The translations under genes were made by a program, and so were the position numbers. Below, piece by piece: positions 8,506 through 16,711 of a stretch of 64,000 bases of DNA (its first letter is position 1; the number at the start of each line of letters is the position of its first letter). Source of the DNA: Tellurirhabdus bombi (GTDB lineage: Bacteria; Bacteroidota; Bacteroidia; Cytophagales; Spirosomataceae); NCBI RefSeq assembly GCF_021484805.1, contig NZ_CP090557.1, forward strand, positions 3,980,001 to 4,044,000, written 5' to 3'. The notes under the pieces were generated by a model that made no database searches, had not been told where the DNA came from, and saw nothing but the letters and a program-made list of their open reading frames with translations.

Positions 8506-10110
8506 ATGATGAAAAAAAGTCATATCTTTTTGGGGTTGACCGCGCTAATGCTGGCCACCTCCTCTTGCGATAAGTATCTGGATATTAATACAAACCCGAA
8601 CTCGGCAACGAATGCTTCTGCGCAGCTTGTATTACCACAAGCCATTGCAGGTACGGCCAACTTGGCGTCACAGTACAATACCTATGGTGCTCACTTTGGT
8701 GGGTACATAGCCAATGCGGGTGGTTTTTCAGGGTTTGGCACTTTGCTCAATTACAACATTGTTCCAGGGGAGTATAATGGTATCTGGGTAAATACTTATG
8801 ATAACCTGAATGACTATAAGTACGTGATGGACCAGACAGAAGGCGTAGATGCGCAAGCCTACTACAACGCAACTGCCCGGATCATGACGGCCTTAAACTA
8901 CCAGCGCTTGGTTGATGCCTTTAATGACGTTCCATATACGGAAGCTTTGCAGGGCAGTGCCAACCGACAGCCCAAATACGATGATGCGGCAACAATTTAT
9001 CAGGATTTGATTGTTCAGTTGGATCGCGCTATTGAAACCATTAATAAGGCTCAGAGCCCAGTTGCCTTGAACTCGTCATCAGATCCCATGTTTTCGGGGA
9101 ATATGACAAGCTGGAAACAGTTTGCGAATACCCTGAAGCTACGCATTCTGGTTCGTCTTTCAGGCGTTCAGGCGCTGTCTTCCTTCGTTACGACGAAAGC
9201 AGCAGCTCTGGACAAAACCATAGGTTTCTTAGCAACAGACGCTATCGTTAATCCGGGTTATGTTAAACAGGATGGTAAGCAAAATCCTTTCTGGAATACT
9301 TTCGGTTATTCGATTGCAGGTGCTTTGGGTACTTTAGCTCCATCACGGCTTCCAACTCAATTCGTTTTTGGTTTTTATAATGGGCAAAAGTTGACAGATA
9401 CAGGTCGTGGTTCGGTTACCTTTAAGAATTTTGCGGCGGGTACAACTCCTGTTAATCAACTAGGTAATGAGACAAACGCACCTACTGTAGTTACTAATTA
9501 TCCAACTTGGTATACGGGCGTATTTAGCAGCGCATCGAGCATTGGCAACTCACTGGGCCTTCTAAAAGGCCCAAGCATGGGTCAGCCTATTATGCTGGCG
9601 GCAGAGTCACACTTCTTGCAAGCAGAAGCACGTCTTAAAGGTTATTTGACGGGTGATGTAGCCGAAAGCTTCAACCAGGGGATTACACAGTCGTTTACAT
9701 ACTTGTATAAAGACGTTACTAATGTAGTGGCAGCAACGAAAAATGTGGCAGCCGATGTAGCGGCTTATAAAGCGGCCAATGCAGCGGACAATGCAAATAG
9801 TTATCTGGTTAATTTTGCTCTGGCAACTACCCCCGAGCAGAAGTTAGAGGCGATCATTACGCAGAAATACATTGCGCTTAACATGATCAACTCTGACGAA
9901 GGTTGGAACGAATACCGCAGAACAGGTTATCCTAAAACGAACCCTGCCGGTAACGGATTTACGAACATTGCGTCGAACAAATCCAACTCACCCAGACCAG
10001 ATAGATTACCAACTCGGATTTTATATCCTTCGTCTGAGCAGTCGTTTAACTCGGCTAATTACCGGGCAGTAAATCAGTTTTCGGATAGAATTTTTTGGGA
10101 CCCTAATTGA
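8506..10110 (+). CDS. SusD/RagB-family nutrient-binding outer membrane lipoprotein
   Basis: A 534-residue surface lipoprotein. The N-terminal hydrophobic stretch ends in lipobox ATSSC with Cys at about residue 21, then DKYLDINTNPN, typical of the SusD-like_2 branch. Helical repeats such as YYNATARIMTALNYQRLVDAFNDVPYTEAL follow the TPR-like SusD fold, and the C-terminal segment with EGWNEYRRTGYP is a conserved SusD feature. It would cap the barrel of the SusC protein encoded just upstream and bind the ligand. Two consecutive ATG codons (8506 and 8509) are both possible starts. Confidence 0.93.
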   Translation: MMKKSHIFLGLTALMLATSSCDKYLDINTNPNSATNASAQLVLPQAIAGTANLASQYNTYGAHFGGYIANAGGFSGFGTLLNYNIVPGEYNGIWVNTYDNLNDYKYVMDQTEGVDAQAYYNATARIMTALNYQRLVDAFNDVPYTEALQGSANRQPKYDDAATIYQDLIVQLDRAIETINKAQSPVALNSSSDPMFSGNMTSWKQFANTLKLRILVRLSGVQALSSFVTTKAAALDKTIGFLATDAIVNPGYVKQDGKQNPFWNTFGYSIAGALGTLAPSRLPTQFVFGFYNGQKLTDTGRGSVTFKNFAAGTTPVNQLGNETNAPTVVTNYPTWYTGVFSSASSIGNSLGLLKGPSMGQPIMLAAESHFLQAEARLKGYLTGDVAESFNQGITQSFTYLYKDVTNVVAATKNVAADVAAYKAANAADNANSYLVNFALATTPEQKLEAIITQKYIALNMINSDEGWNEYRRTGYPKTNPAGNGFTNIASNKSNSPRPDRLPTRILYPSSEQSFNSANYRAVNQFSDRIFWDPN

Positions 10111-10118
10111 TCAGAATA

Positions 10119-11078
10119 ATGAAGAATTTCATAAAAATAGTTGGCCTTTTCTTTTTGGGTACGGCATTTACGTCTTGTTTGAAAGATGAAATGTCGCTAG
10201 ACCCGGACAATTCGACAAACGTCATTGAGTTTAAAAACCCAAGTAGCTTTGTCTCTCCATACGGTAGTAAGTATGCATTGTACGCCCAGGCATTTAATTT
10301 GGCACCGGAAAATTCATATCCAGTAACCGTTAGTTACTCTGGCGCTCATGTGGCTCCGGAAGACATTACGGTTACTATTGGAACTGATCCTGCTGCTGTG
10401 ACGCAATACAACACGGAGCAAGGCGCACACTTTGACCTGTTGCCGGCAACGCTTTACACGGCTCCTACGCAAGTAGTCATTCCAAAAGGACAGCGCACGG
10501 CTACGGTGGAGTTGAAGATAAAGAGCAATAATTTCGATTTCTCGAAAAATTATGTTCTACCTATCTCCATTACAGGTGCTTCAAGTGGAACCGTAAGTGG
10601 TAACTTTGGTACAATTTTGCTAAACTTTGGCGCCAAAAATCAGTTTGATGGTCGTTATCGGGTAACAAACGTACGCTTTCGCCACACGACGAACACTGCT
10701 TTTACGGCGAACACCCCTCGTACGAGAGATCTGGTAACCTTGTCCGCTACGTCGAACTACCTATTTGATCCAGGCCTGAATGGTGGTACTCCGTTCTTCA
10801 GCTTTAATAACAACGGCAGCGGTAGCTACTTCGGTGCTTTCTCTCCTGTCTTCGCGTTTGACGCTGCTGGAAATGTAACTGCGGTTACAAACTCTGTGGC
10901 TGTAAATGACCCTTCTAACGCGAACAAGCGGACAGCACGGTTAGATGCAACAGGTGTCAATAAGATCACTATTAGCGGAAATACAAAGGTGATGGACGTC
11001 AGCTATGTCATGGTTCAAAATGGCGTTGATATCTTGTTCATTACAGAGAAATGGGAGTACACGGGTCCTAGACCATAG
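10119..11078 (+). CDS. DUF1735-type lipoprotein of the SusCD locus
   Basis: About 319 residues. It starts at ATG 10119, 8 bp after the SusD stop; an in-frame TTG at 10107 overlaps that stop and is less likely. A signal sequence ends in lipobox AFTSC, so this is a lipoprotein. The N-terminal half (about 35-180) looks like the BT_3987/DUF1735 beta-sandwich often encoded next to SusCD pairs (VSYSGAHVAPEDITV, then PKGQRTATVELKIKS). The C-terminal half resembles the lipocalin-like or adhesion-like tail seen in such proteins. The likely role is as a surface glycan- or ligand-binding accessory of the transporter; the ligand is unknown. Confidence 0.82.
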   Translation: MKNFIKIVGLFFLGTAFTSCLKDEMSLDPDNSTNVIEFKNPSSFVSPYGSKYALYAQAFNLAPENSYPVTVSYSGAHVAPEDITVTIGTDPAAVTQYNTEQGAHFDLLPATLYTAPTQVVIPKGQRTATVELKIKSNNFDFSKNYVLPISITGASSGTVSGNFGTILLNFGAKNQFDGRYRVTNVRFRHTTNTAFTANTPRTRDLVTLSATSNYLFDPGLNGGTPFFSFNNNGSGSYFGAFSPVFAFDAAGNVTAVTNSVAVNDPSNANKRTARLDATGVNKITISGNTKVMDVSYVMVQNGVDILFITEKWEYTGPRP

Positions 11079-11102
11079 TATTCTTAAAAGTTGATACACA
11101 AT

Positions 11103-11134
11103 AAAAAAGGCGGCTCAGATGAGCCGCCTTTTTT
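11103..11134 (+). terminator. terminator of the SusCD-DUF1735 operon
   Basis: A perfect 15-bp stem (AAAAAAGGCGGCTCA with TGAGCCGCCTTTTTT) with a 2-base spacer lies 24 bp past the last stop. The GC-rich core and T run make it a strong intrinsic terminator. Confidence 0.92.
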
Positions 11135-11174
11135 ATTTCCAAGGAGTCAAGTTCGTAATTTTATCTAAAAACAA

Positions 11175-11214
11175 AAAGGCCGCAACCCGCTGAAAACAGC
11201 AAATTGCGACCTTT
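11175..11214 (-). terminator. probable terminator of tRNA-Leu
   Basis: An imperfect 11-bp stem (AAAGGCCGCAA with TTGCGACCTTT, one mismatch) is followed on the minus strand by TTTTTGTTTTT. It lies 6 bp beyond the tRNA-Leu 3' end. Confidence 0.65.
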
Positions 11215-11220
11215 GACGAG

Positions 11221-11304
11221 TACCGGGAGCCGGACTCGAACCGGCATGCCCTTGCAGACATTGGTGTTTGAGACCAACGCGTCTACCGATTCCGCCATCC
11301 CGGC
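11221..11304 (-). tRNA. tRNA-Leu (anticodon CAA)
   Basis: Class II tRNA of 84 bases. The minus strand begins GCCGGGATGGCGGAATCGG and has a long variable arm. The anticodon arm TTGGT-CTCAAAC-ACCAA gives anticodon CAA, reading UUG. The T arm has GGTTCGAGTCC, and the discriminator base is A. The 3' CCA is not encoded. Confidence 0.96.
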
Positions 11305-11321
11305 GTCTTAAAATCGTGGTG

Positions 11322-11351
11322 CAAAAGTAGGCCCTTTTTCTTTATTTCCAA
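11322..11351 (-). promoter_or_regulatory. promoter of tRNA-Leu
   Basis: On the minus strand a TTG (11351-11349) is followed after 19 bases by TACTTTTG (11329-11322), matching the Bacteroidota housekeeping promoter pattern TTG-N19/20-TAnnTTTG. The predicted start is about 10 bases before the mature tRNA 5' end. Confidence 0.75.
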
Positions 11352-11770
11352 TACTAAGCCCTAATTTTTTCTAAATTCTTTTCATTTATAAAATACTGCT
11401 GCCTGTTTATCTTTCCCTTGGTCCAAGGCATTATGATATATAGTGCATCTCAAGTCAGGCTTAATTTTCTAATAATCAACAAAGTACTACTAACCGATTT
11501 TAACTTTATACTCTCCCATCGACTCACGAATGGTTTTGTAATAATATTTGAGATATGTGCTATGCATATCGGCCCATAACTATCGAACGCGTTTTTAGAA
11601 GATCAATAGCTTATAAGTTATCGCTAGGCTTGCGTAGATAGGAAAGAAGAACAATTTAGTAAACCAACAGACCGAAAAGGCGTAATCGTAGTTTCATGAT
11701 GAGATAGACAAATGGTCTTGCTCAAAAAAGCCATTTATCTATACGCAATTTACCAACTTGACTATTTCAC
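11352..11770. other. intergenic region with a hairpin before the oxidoreductase gene
   Basis: AT-rich region without a supported gene. The only structure noticed is a 12-bp hairpin with one mismatch (11704-11715 with 11731-11742, arm ATAGACAAATGG), 28 bp before the downstream ATG. It lacks a T run, so it could be a leader structure or binding site rather than a terminator. Confidence 0.4.
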
Positions 11771-12748
11771 ATGAAAGCTATTGTCATCACTCGCCCCGGA
11801 GATGCCCAGGTTTTGCAGGTTCAGCAGCTTGAGAAGCCTATACCAGCCGCCGGTCAGGTCCTGATTCGGATCAAAGCGGCGGGCCTTAATCGAAGCGACG
11901 TTCTGCAGCGAAAAGGTGCTTACGGCGGAACAGATCCCTCAGGACAAATTCCGGGCCTGGAAGTAGCAGGCATTGTTGATTCCTGCGCTGAACAGGCAAG
12001 TCTTTGGCAGCCGGGTGATGCCGTTTGTGCGCTCATCAGCAGTGGTGGGTATGCCGAATACGTCGCCGTTGACGAACGCCATTGCTTACCCATTCCTGCC
12101 ACGCTGACATTCGAAGAGGCTGCTTCGCTCCCCGAGGCTGCTTTTACCGTTTGGTACAATGTGTTTCGACAGGCTGGTCTAAAAGCCGGCGAAAACTTCC
12201 TAGTGCACGGCGGCAGCAGTGGTATTGGTATTACCGCCATACAACTGGCAAAGGCTTTTGGCGCTATTGTCTATGCCACCGCCGGCAGCGACGAAAAATG
12301 CGCTTTCTGCGAAAGCCTGGGAGCCACGCGCTGCATCAATTACCGCACGGAAGATTTTGAAGCTGGGTTAAAAGAAATAGGCATCGACGTTATTCTGGAC
12401 ATGGTCGGTGGCGAATACACATCTAAAAATCTTCGCATTCTAAAACCCGAAGGCCGACTTACATTTATTAACGCCATGAAAGGTGCCAAAACTGAAATCA
12501 ACGCGCTGGAAGTTATGAACAAGCGGCTCGTTATTTCAGGAAGTACGCTCAAGCCTCGCAGTGCTGATTTCAAGGCGGCTCTTGCGGCCGATGTCGAAAA
12601 GCACGTCTGGCCGCTAGTTGCCTCGGGCGCTCTAAAACCTGTTGTCCATGAAATATTTCCGTTTGAGCAAGCCGCCGAAGCCCAGGAATTAATGGAAAGC
12701 AGCCAGCATATCGGCAAAATTATTCTTAACGTAGACACTGAAAAATAA
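11771..12748 (+). CDS. NAD(P)H quinone oxidoreductase, PIG3/zinc-free MDR family
   Basis: A 325-residue medium-chain dehydrogenase/reductase. The GroES-like N-terminal domain (about 1-120) includes AAGLNRSDVLQRKGAY and GLEVAGIV. The Rossmann domain carries VHGGSSGIGITAIQLAKAFGA (about 144-164), which binds NADPH. It lacks the structural-zinc Cys cluster of alcohol dehydrogenases, as expected for PIG3-type quinone reductases. The likely role is reduction of quinones or reactive carbonyls in the cytosol. It stands alone, with no co-directional neighbour within 400 bp upstream and a convergent gene downstream. Confidence 0.9.
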   Translation: MKAIVITRPGDAQVLQVQQLEKPIPAAGQVLIRIKAAGLNRSDVLQRKGAYGGTDPSGQIPGLEVAGIVDSCAEQASLWQPGDAVCALISSGGYAEYVAVDERHCLPIPATLTFEEAASLPEAAFTVWYNVFRQAGLKAGENFLVHGGSSGIGITAIQLAKAFGAIVYATAGSDEKCAFCESLGATRCINYRTEDFEAGLKEIGIDVILDMVGGEYTSKNLRILKPEGRLTFINAMKGAKTEINALEVMNKRLVISGSTLKPRSADFKAALAADVEKHVWPLVASGALKPVVHEIFPFEQAAEAQELMESSQHIGKIILNVDTEK

Positions 12749-12820
12749 GATAAACTCGTCCTGACATAGGCGGGCTTGACGCGTTTATTAAGCGACCAGT
12801 GAGTTTACTACTAAGCCGTA

Positions 12821-12854
12821 AAAAAAGTGTCTGAGAACTGATTTCCCAGACACT
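12821..12854 (-). terminator. terminator of the DEAD-box helicase gene
   Basis: An 8-bp stem (AGTGTCTG with CAGACACT) is followed by TTTTTT on the minus strand, 75 bp past the helicase stop. The flanking GAA/TTC bases can extend the stem with one bulge. Confidence 0.7.
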
Positions 12855-12929
12855 ATATCTGAACGATTGGTTCCCTTATCGGAACGTGGTAGAATTTATG
12901 ATTAGACAGTGAAGCTATTTCGCTCAAAA

Positions 12930-14165
12930 CTATTTCCCTTTTTTCTTTTTCCGCCCTTTTTCTAGCTCTTCCGCTTCTCGCATTAACGCTTTCAAATCGT
13001 ATACAATATCGCTGCTGAAGTCGCGGGTTGCCATGTAATCGTCTTTGCTAATGTCCAGGATATCAACCGGCCGGTTCAGATAGGTCTCAATTTCCTTCAA
13101 CAGTTCCTTTTCCTCAGGACTGCAAAACGCCACCGCTTCACCTTTCTGCGTTCCTCGCCCCGTCCGTCCGACCCGGTGAACGTAGTTTTCAGGCTGCTCC
13201 GGCAGGTCATAATTAATGACATAATCCACGTTGGGAATATCGATTCCGCGCGCACTCACATCCGTGGCAATTAACACCTTGGCCGCCCCGCTCCGAAACT
13301 GCTTCATCACCGAAAGACGGTCTGTCTGTTCTTTATCGCTGTGAATGGTCAGGCTCTTGATTTCCATGCGTTCCAATGCCTTCGCGACCCGCTCCGCCCG
13401 TACTTTGGTACGAACAAAAACTAGTATTTTGCTATCTGCATGCTCCCGAATGATCCGTTCCAGAAAATAACGCTTGTCGTCCATTTCCACAAAAGCCACC
13501 GAATGGCTGATGTTTTTGTTGACTGGATTATCCGGCGAAATCTGAATCCGGATGGCATTATGCACCATCGAATAAGCCAGTTTTTTGATGGTTTCGTCGA
13601 TGGTAGCCGAGAAAAACAACGTTTGCCGCTTCCGGGGCAGGCGCTTAATCAAATCCTGAATATCCTTTAGAAAACCCAGTTGCAGCATGTGATCCGCTTC
13701 GTCCAGAATCAGGATTTCGACGCGGTCGAGCTTTAGGTGGCCTTGGCTGGCCAAATCGAACATCCGGCCAGGCGTGGCAATCAGAATATCGATTCCTTTT
13801 TCCAGGCGTGTGATCTGCGGATCCTGATCGACGCCGCCAAAAACGCAGAAAGTCTTTACGTGCGTGTGCCCCCCGATGGCGTCAAAAGCTTCGGTGATCT
13901 GGATGGCCAGTTCGCGCGTGGGCACCATCACAATGCATTTGATGCCTTCTGTTCGGGTCGAGCTTTTCCGGTCGTGGAGCATGCTGATAACCGGAATGGC
14001 AAATGCCGCCGTTTTTCCCGTCCCCGTTTGGGCAATCGCCAGTACGTCCTCCCCTTTCAGAATCGGCGGAATGGATTTGTACTGAATATCGGTTGGGCGC
14101 TTAAAACCCAGGTTTTCCAGATTTCGCTTGATTTCCGGAGCAATTTTATAATCGTCAAACTTCAT
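12930..14165 (-). CDS. DEAD-box ATP-dependent RNA helicase
   Basis: A 411-residue helicase core with almost no accessory domain. Motifs in order: Q motif FKRPTDIQ (21-28), Walker A AQTGTGKT (45-52), PTRELAIQ, TPGR, DEAD (about 155), SAT, then in the second RecA lobe FVRTK, TDVSARGIDIPNVDYVINYD and HRVGRTGRG. A short Lys-rich tail (GRKKKKGK) may bind RNA. Such proteins remodel ribosome-assembly intermediates or structured mRNA, often in the cold. It follows the VF530-family gene by 20 bp and ends the minus-strand run that starts with the AddA-like gene. Confidence 0.95.
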   Translation of the reverse strand: MKFDDYKIAPEIKRNLENLGFKRPTDIQYKSIPPILKGEDVLAIAQTGTGKTAAFAIPVISMLHDRKSSTRTEGIKCIVMVPTRELAIQITEAFDAIGGHTHVKTFCVFGGVDQDPQITRLEKGIDILIATPGRMFDLASQGHLKLDRVEILILDEADHMLQLGFLKDIQDLIKRLPRKRQTLFFSATIDETIKKLAYSMVHNAIRIQISPDNPVNKNISHSVAFVEMDDKRYFLERIIREHADSKILVFVRTKVRAERVAKALERMEIKSLTIHSDKEQTDRLSVMKQFRSGAAKVLIATDVSARGIDIPNVDYVINYDLPEQPENYVHRVGRTGRGTQKGEAVAFCSPEEKELLKEIETYLNRPVDILDISKDDYMATRDFSSDIVYDLKALMREAEELEKGRKKKKGK

Positions 14166-14185
14166 GAACTACGTTCTTTGCGTGA

Positions 14186-14407
14186 TTAGTTTGCCTTCAT
14201 CCGCAGATAAAGGTCTTCTACTTTCTGACGCGCCCAGGGCGTTTTGCGCAGGAAGGTCAAACTGGATTTTATACTGGGATCGTGCGTAAAACAGCGGATG
14301 TTAATCCGATAACCCAGTCGCTCCCACCCATAATGATCGACTAGTTCAATCAGAATTGATTCGAGCGTTTTGCCGTGCAGCGGATTATTGGGTTGCGTAT
14401 TCGTCAT
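14186..14407 (-). CDS. VF530 (DUF2132) family small DNA-binding-type protein
   Basis: A 73-residue protein starting at ATG 14407 ([16 protein letters not shown]). A longer in-frame extension into the radical SAM gene is rejected because family members begin near NPLHGKTLE. Conserved blocks are [19 protein letters not shown] and [24 protein letters not shown]530 was named from a Vibrio structure with a suggested nucleic-acid-binding fold; the function is not known. The position just upstream of the DEAD-box gene suggests shared transcription. Confidence 0.85.
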   Translation of the reverse strand: MTNTQPNNPLHGKTLESILIELVDHYGWERLGYRINIRCFTHDPSIKSSLTFLRKTPWARQKVEDLYLRMKAN

Positions 14408-14429
14408 TGTTAAATGGGTCAACAAAGAA

Positions 14430-14437
14430 CAAATATA
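14430..14437 (-). promoter_or_regulatory. candidate -7 box before VF530-family gene
   Basis: TATATTTG on the minus strand (TAnnTTTG pattern), 22 bp before the ATG at 14407. No TTG at the standard 19-20 base spacing, so support is the -7 box alone. Confidence 0.35.
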
Positions 14438-14457
14438 ACTCAATCTGCAAGATCTAC

Positions 14458-16704
14458 TTACACAATCAATAGTCCATTCTCCCGCAAGCTCCGCCACGCT
14501 GGCGACTGCTGCCAAACCTCAAAAGGCCCCAGTCCAGCCCGTTCGAAGTCGGCTTTTAACTGGTCAAATAGGTAAGTCTCCTGATTGCTGATCAGCAGCT
14601 TAGGCATTGTATTTTCGAGCCAGTCCGCTTGCTGAATACTGGTTTCCATCGCCCATTCAGCTTTCTTGCTGTAAAAAACCAGTTCAGCCTGCTCAACGCT
14701 CTTTTTGCCTTTTTTTACCTCCACCACCGAAATACTTGGAAGACTTCCTAACCAAATTACCACGGCATTAGGCCGGGGACTGCTTTCTGTTCCCTGACGC
14801 AGGCTGTTCTGGATATAGGTGCGCGGAATGGTTGTGGCGGGCGTTTTAAAATCGAACCAGCTCTTTAGTGGAAACTCAAAACAAACGCCGTGCATGTAAT
14901 TGAAAAGCGATTTCCGCAGCCCTTCCGAAAAAGCGCCATGATCGCAGCCCAGCGGATCGGCATGATCCAGGTCATTATCGGCAAAAGGCCCAACGTCCGG
15001 TCCAATTCGCATGACATCAAACTCCGCCGGTTGCAAGCCTACGGGGCTATGCGCCGTCATGGCAAAGCGGTGCCAGAAGCCCGATTGCACCACTCCCGCC
15101 TCGAATAGCTGCCGCACCATTTCCAATGAATCGATGGTTTCCTGGGCGGTTTGGGTTGGGAAACCGTACATCAGATACGCATGCACCATAATGCCCGCCC
15201 GCGTAAATCCATCGGCCACGCGCGCTACCTGTGCTACCGTCACGCCTTTTTTCATGCGCTCAAGCAGCCGGTCAGACGCCACTTCCAACCCACCAGAAAC
15301 GGCAATGCAACCCGATGCTTTCAGGAGCAGGCACAAATCCGCCGTAAAATTCTTCTCAAACCGAATGTTCGTCCACCACACAACCGTCAGCTTCCGCCGG
15401 ATGATTTCCAGCGCCAGATCGCGCATGAGGGCGGGCGGAGCCGCTTCATCGACAAAGTGAAAACCGTTTTGGCCCGTCTGTTCAATGATTTCTTCGATGC
15501 GGTCACAGAGCAGCGCCGCCGTCATGGGCTCGTAGCGTTTGATGTAATCCAGCGTTACATCGCAGAAGGAACATTTTCCCCAGTAGCACCCGTGGGCCAG
15601 CGTCAGCTTGTTCCAGCGTCCATCGCTCCAAAGCCGGTGCATCGGATTGACAATTTCGATAACCGACAGGTAATCCAGTAGGCGCAAATCACTGTAGTCG
15701 GGGGTCCCGGTATCGCGCTGGGGTACGTCTTTTTCTTTGGCTTTGTTAAAGTACGTCACTACGCCGTCGGTGCGCGCATAGACCCGCTTCAACCCATCCC
15801 GATCCCGCTGCCCACCCAAATATTCCAGCAACGAAAGCAAAGGCGCTTCGCCGTCGTCTAGACAGATGTAGTCGATGAAATCAAAAACGCGGGCCTCCCG
15901 CAGTGAACGAAGTTCCGTGTTGGCGTATCCTCCGCCCATAATAACGGCGATGTGCGGGTAATGTTTTTTCAGGTATTGACCGCATTTGAGTGCCCCATAC
16001 AGATTACCCGGAAACGGTACGGTCAGGCAAACAACATTGGGCTGCCACTGTTGAATGCGTTGCTCAAGCAGCTTCGTCAACGTTTCGGATACGCGTGTAT
16101 CGGGGGCGAGCAAAGCCTCGTGCAATTCATCGAAATGCGTTGCCGAACGGCCCAGGCGCTCGGCATACCGACTAAAGCCAAAATGCGGGTCTACAGCTTC
16201 GGTGAAAAGATCGGCCAGGTCTTCGAGGTAAAGCGTGGCTAAGTGCCGCGCCTTATCGTGAATGCCCATCGTTCCGAACGCCCAATCCAGATCGTCAAGC
16301 TGGGCAAATCGAGAAGCTTCGGGTAAATACGTCCGGTCGCAAATGCTATGCGCCAACGTCGGATTTTTATGCTGCAGAAACCGGATAACCGGCTCAATGG
16401 TACTGATGTAGTCGTCCCGAAGCGAAAAGATTCGGTAGCTGTTTTCGGATAATTCGCAGTCCGAAGCATCTAGTTCAGCGAATAAATCGCGCAATCCTCT
16501 CCGGGAAAACAAATCCAGAATGACCTCAATCCCCAAGTCAACCTGATGCGAAACGTACCCCATGGTATTCAGGAACCCTTTCAGGTAAGCTGTTGCCGGA
16601 TACGGTGTGTTAAGTTGAGTAAAAGGAGGAGTAATAAATAAAATGTTCTGTTCCAAGACGCTACCAATGCTTCGTTCCAACCGCAAAGGTAACGCTTTTG
16701 CCAA
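14458..16704 (-). CDS. B12-binding-type radical SAM protein with CX4CX2C cluster motif
   Basis: Up to 748 residues. The N-terminal part (about 18-300) resembles a cobalamin-binding Rossmann region ([29 protein letters not shown]), followed by a radical SAM TIM barrel. The [4Fe-4S] motif is C373-YWGK-C378-SF-C381, so spacing is CX4CX2C rather than CX3CX2C; I checked this on the nucleotide sequence. [17 protein letters not shown] is a typical barrel strand. The C-terminal 150 residues match nothing I know. No ATG exists near the start. TTG 16704 is the longest frame and TTG 16656 (MEQNILF) also fits, with a TACCTTTG box at 16691-16684 between them. Reaction unknown. Confidence 0.85.
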   Translation of the reverse strand: MAKALPLRLERSIGSVLEQNILFITPPFTQLNTPYPATAYLKGFLNTMGYVSHQVDLGIEVILDLFSRRGLRDLFAELDASDCELSENSYRIFSLRDDYISTIEPVIRFLQHKNPTLAHSICDRTYLPEASRFAQLDDLDWAFGTMGIHDKARHLATLYLEDLADLFTEAVDPHFGFSRYAERLGRSATHFDELHEALLAPDTRVSETLTKLLEQRIQQWQPNVVCLTVPFPGNLYGALKCGQYLKKHYPHIAVIMGGGYANTELRSLREARVFDFIDYICLDDGEAPLLSLLEYLGGQRDRDGLKRVYARTDGVVTYFNKAKEKDVPQRDTGTPDYSDLRLLDYLSVIEIVNPMHRLWSDGRWNKLTLAHGCYWGKCSFCDVTLDYIKRYEPMTAALLCDRIEEIIEQTGQNGFHFVDEAAPPALMRDLALEIIRRKLTVVWWTNIRFEKNFTADLCLLLKASGCIAVSGGLEVASDRLLERMKKGVTVAQVARVADGFTRAGIMVHAYLMYGFPTQTAQETIDSLEMVRQLFEAGVVQSGFWHRFAMTAHSPVGLQPAEFDVMRIGPDVGPFADNDLDHADPLGCDHGAFSEGLRKSLFNYMHGVCFEFPLKSWFDFKTPATTIPRTYIQNSLRQGTESSPRPNAVVIWLGSLPSISVVEVKKGKKSVEQAELVFYSKKAEWAMETSIQQADWLENTMPKLLISNQETYLFDQLKADFERAGLGPFEVWQQSPAWRSLRENGLLIV
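16684..16691 (-). promoter_or_regulatory. candidate -7 box before radical SAM gene
   Basis: TACCTTTG on the minus strand. If used, transcription starts near 16677, which would favour the TTG at 16656 as the radical SAM start. There is no TTG at normal spacing upstream, so this is tentative. Confidence 0.35.
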
Positions 16705-16711
16705 AGCCGAC

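Noticed and set aside
14408-14515. 36-residue N-terminal extension of the VF530-family gene
   Set aside because: It overlaps the radical SAM gene, and family members start near [12 protein letters not shown] 14407 gives the normal length.
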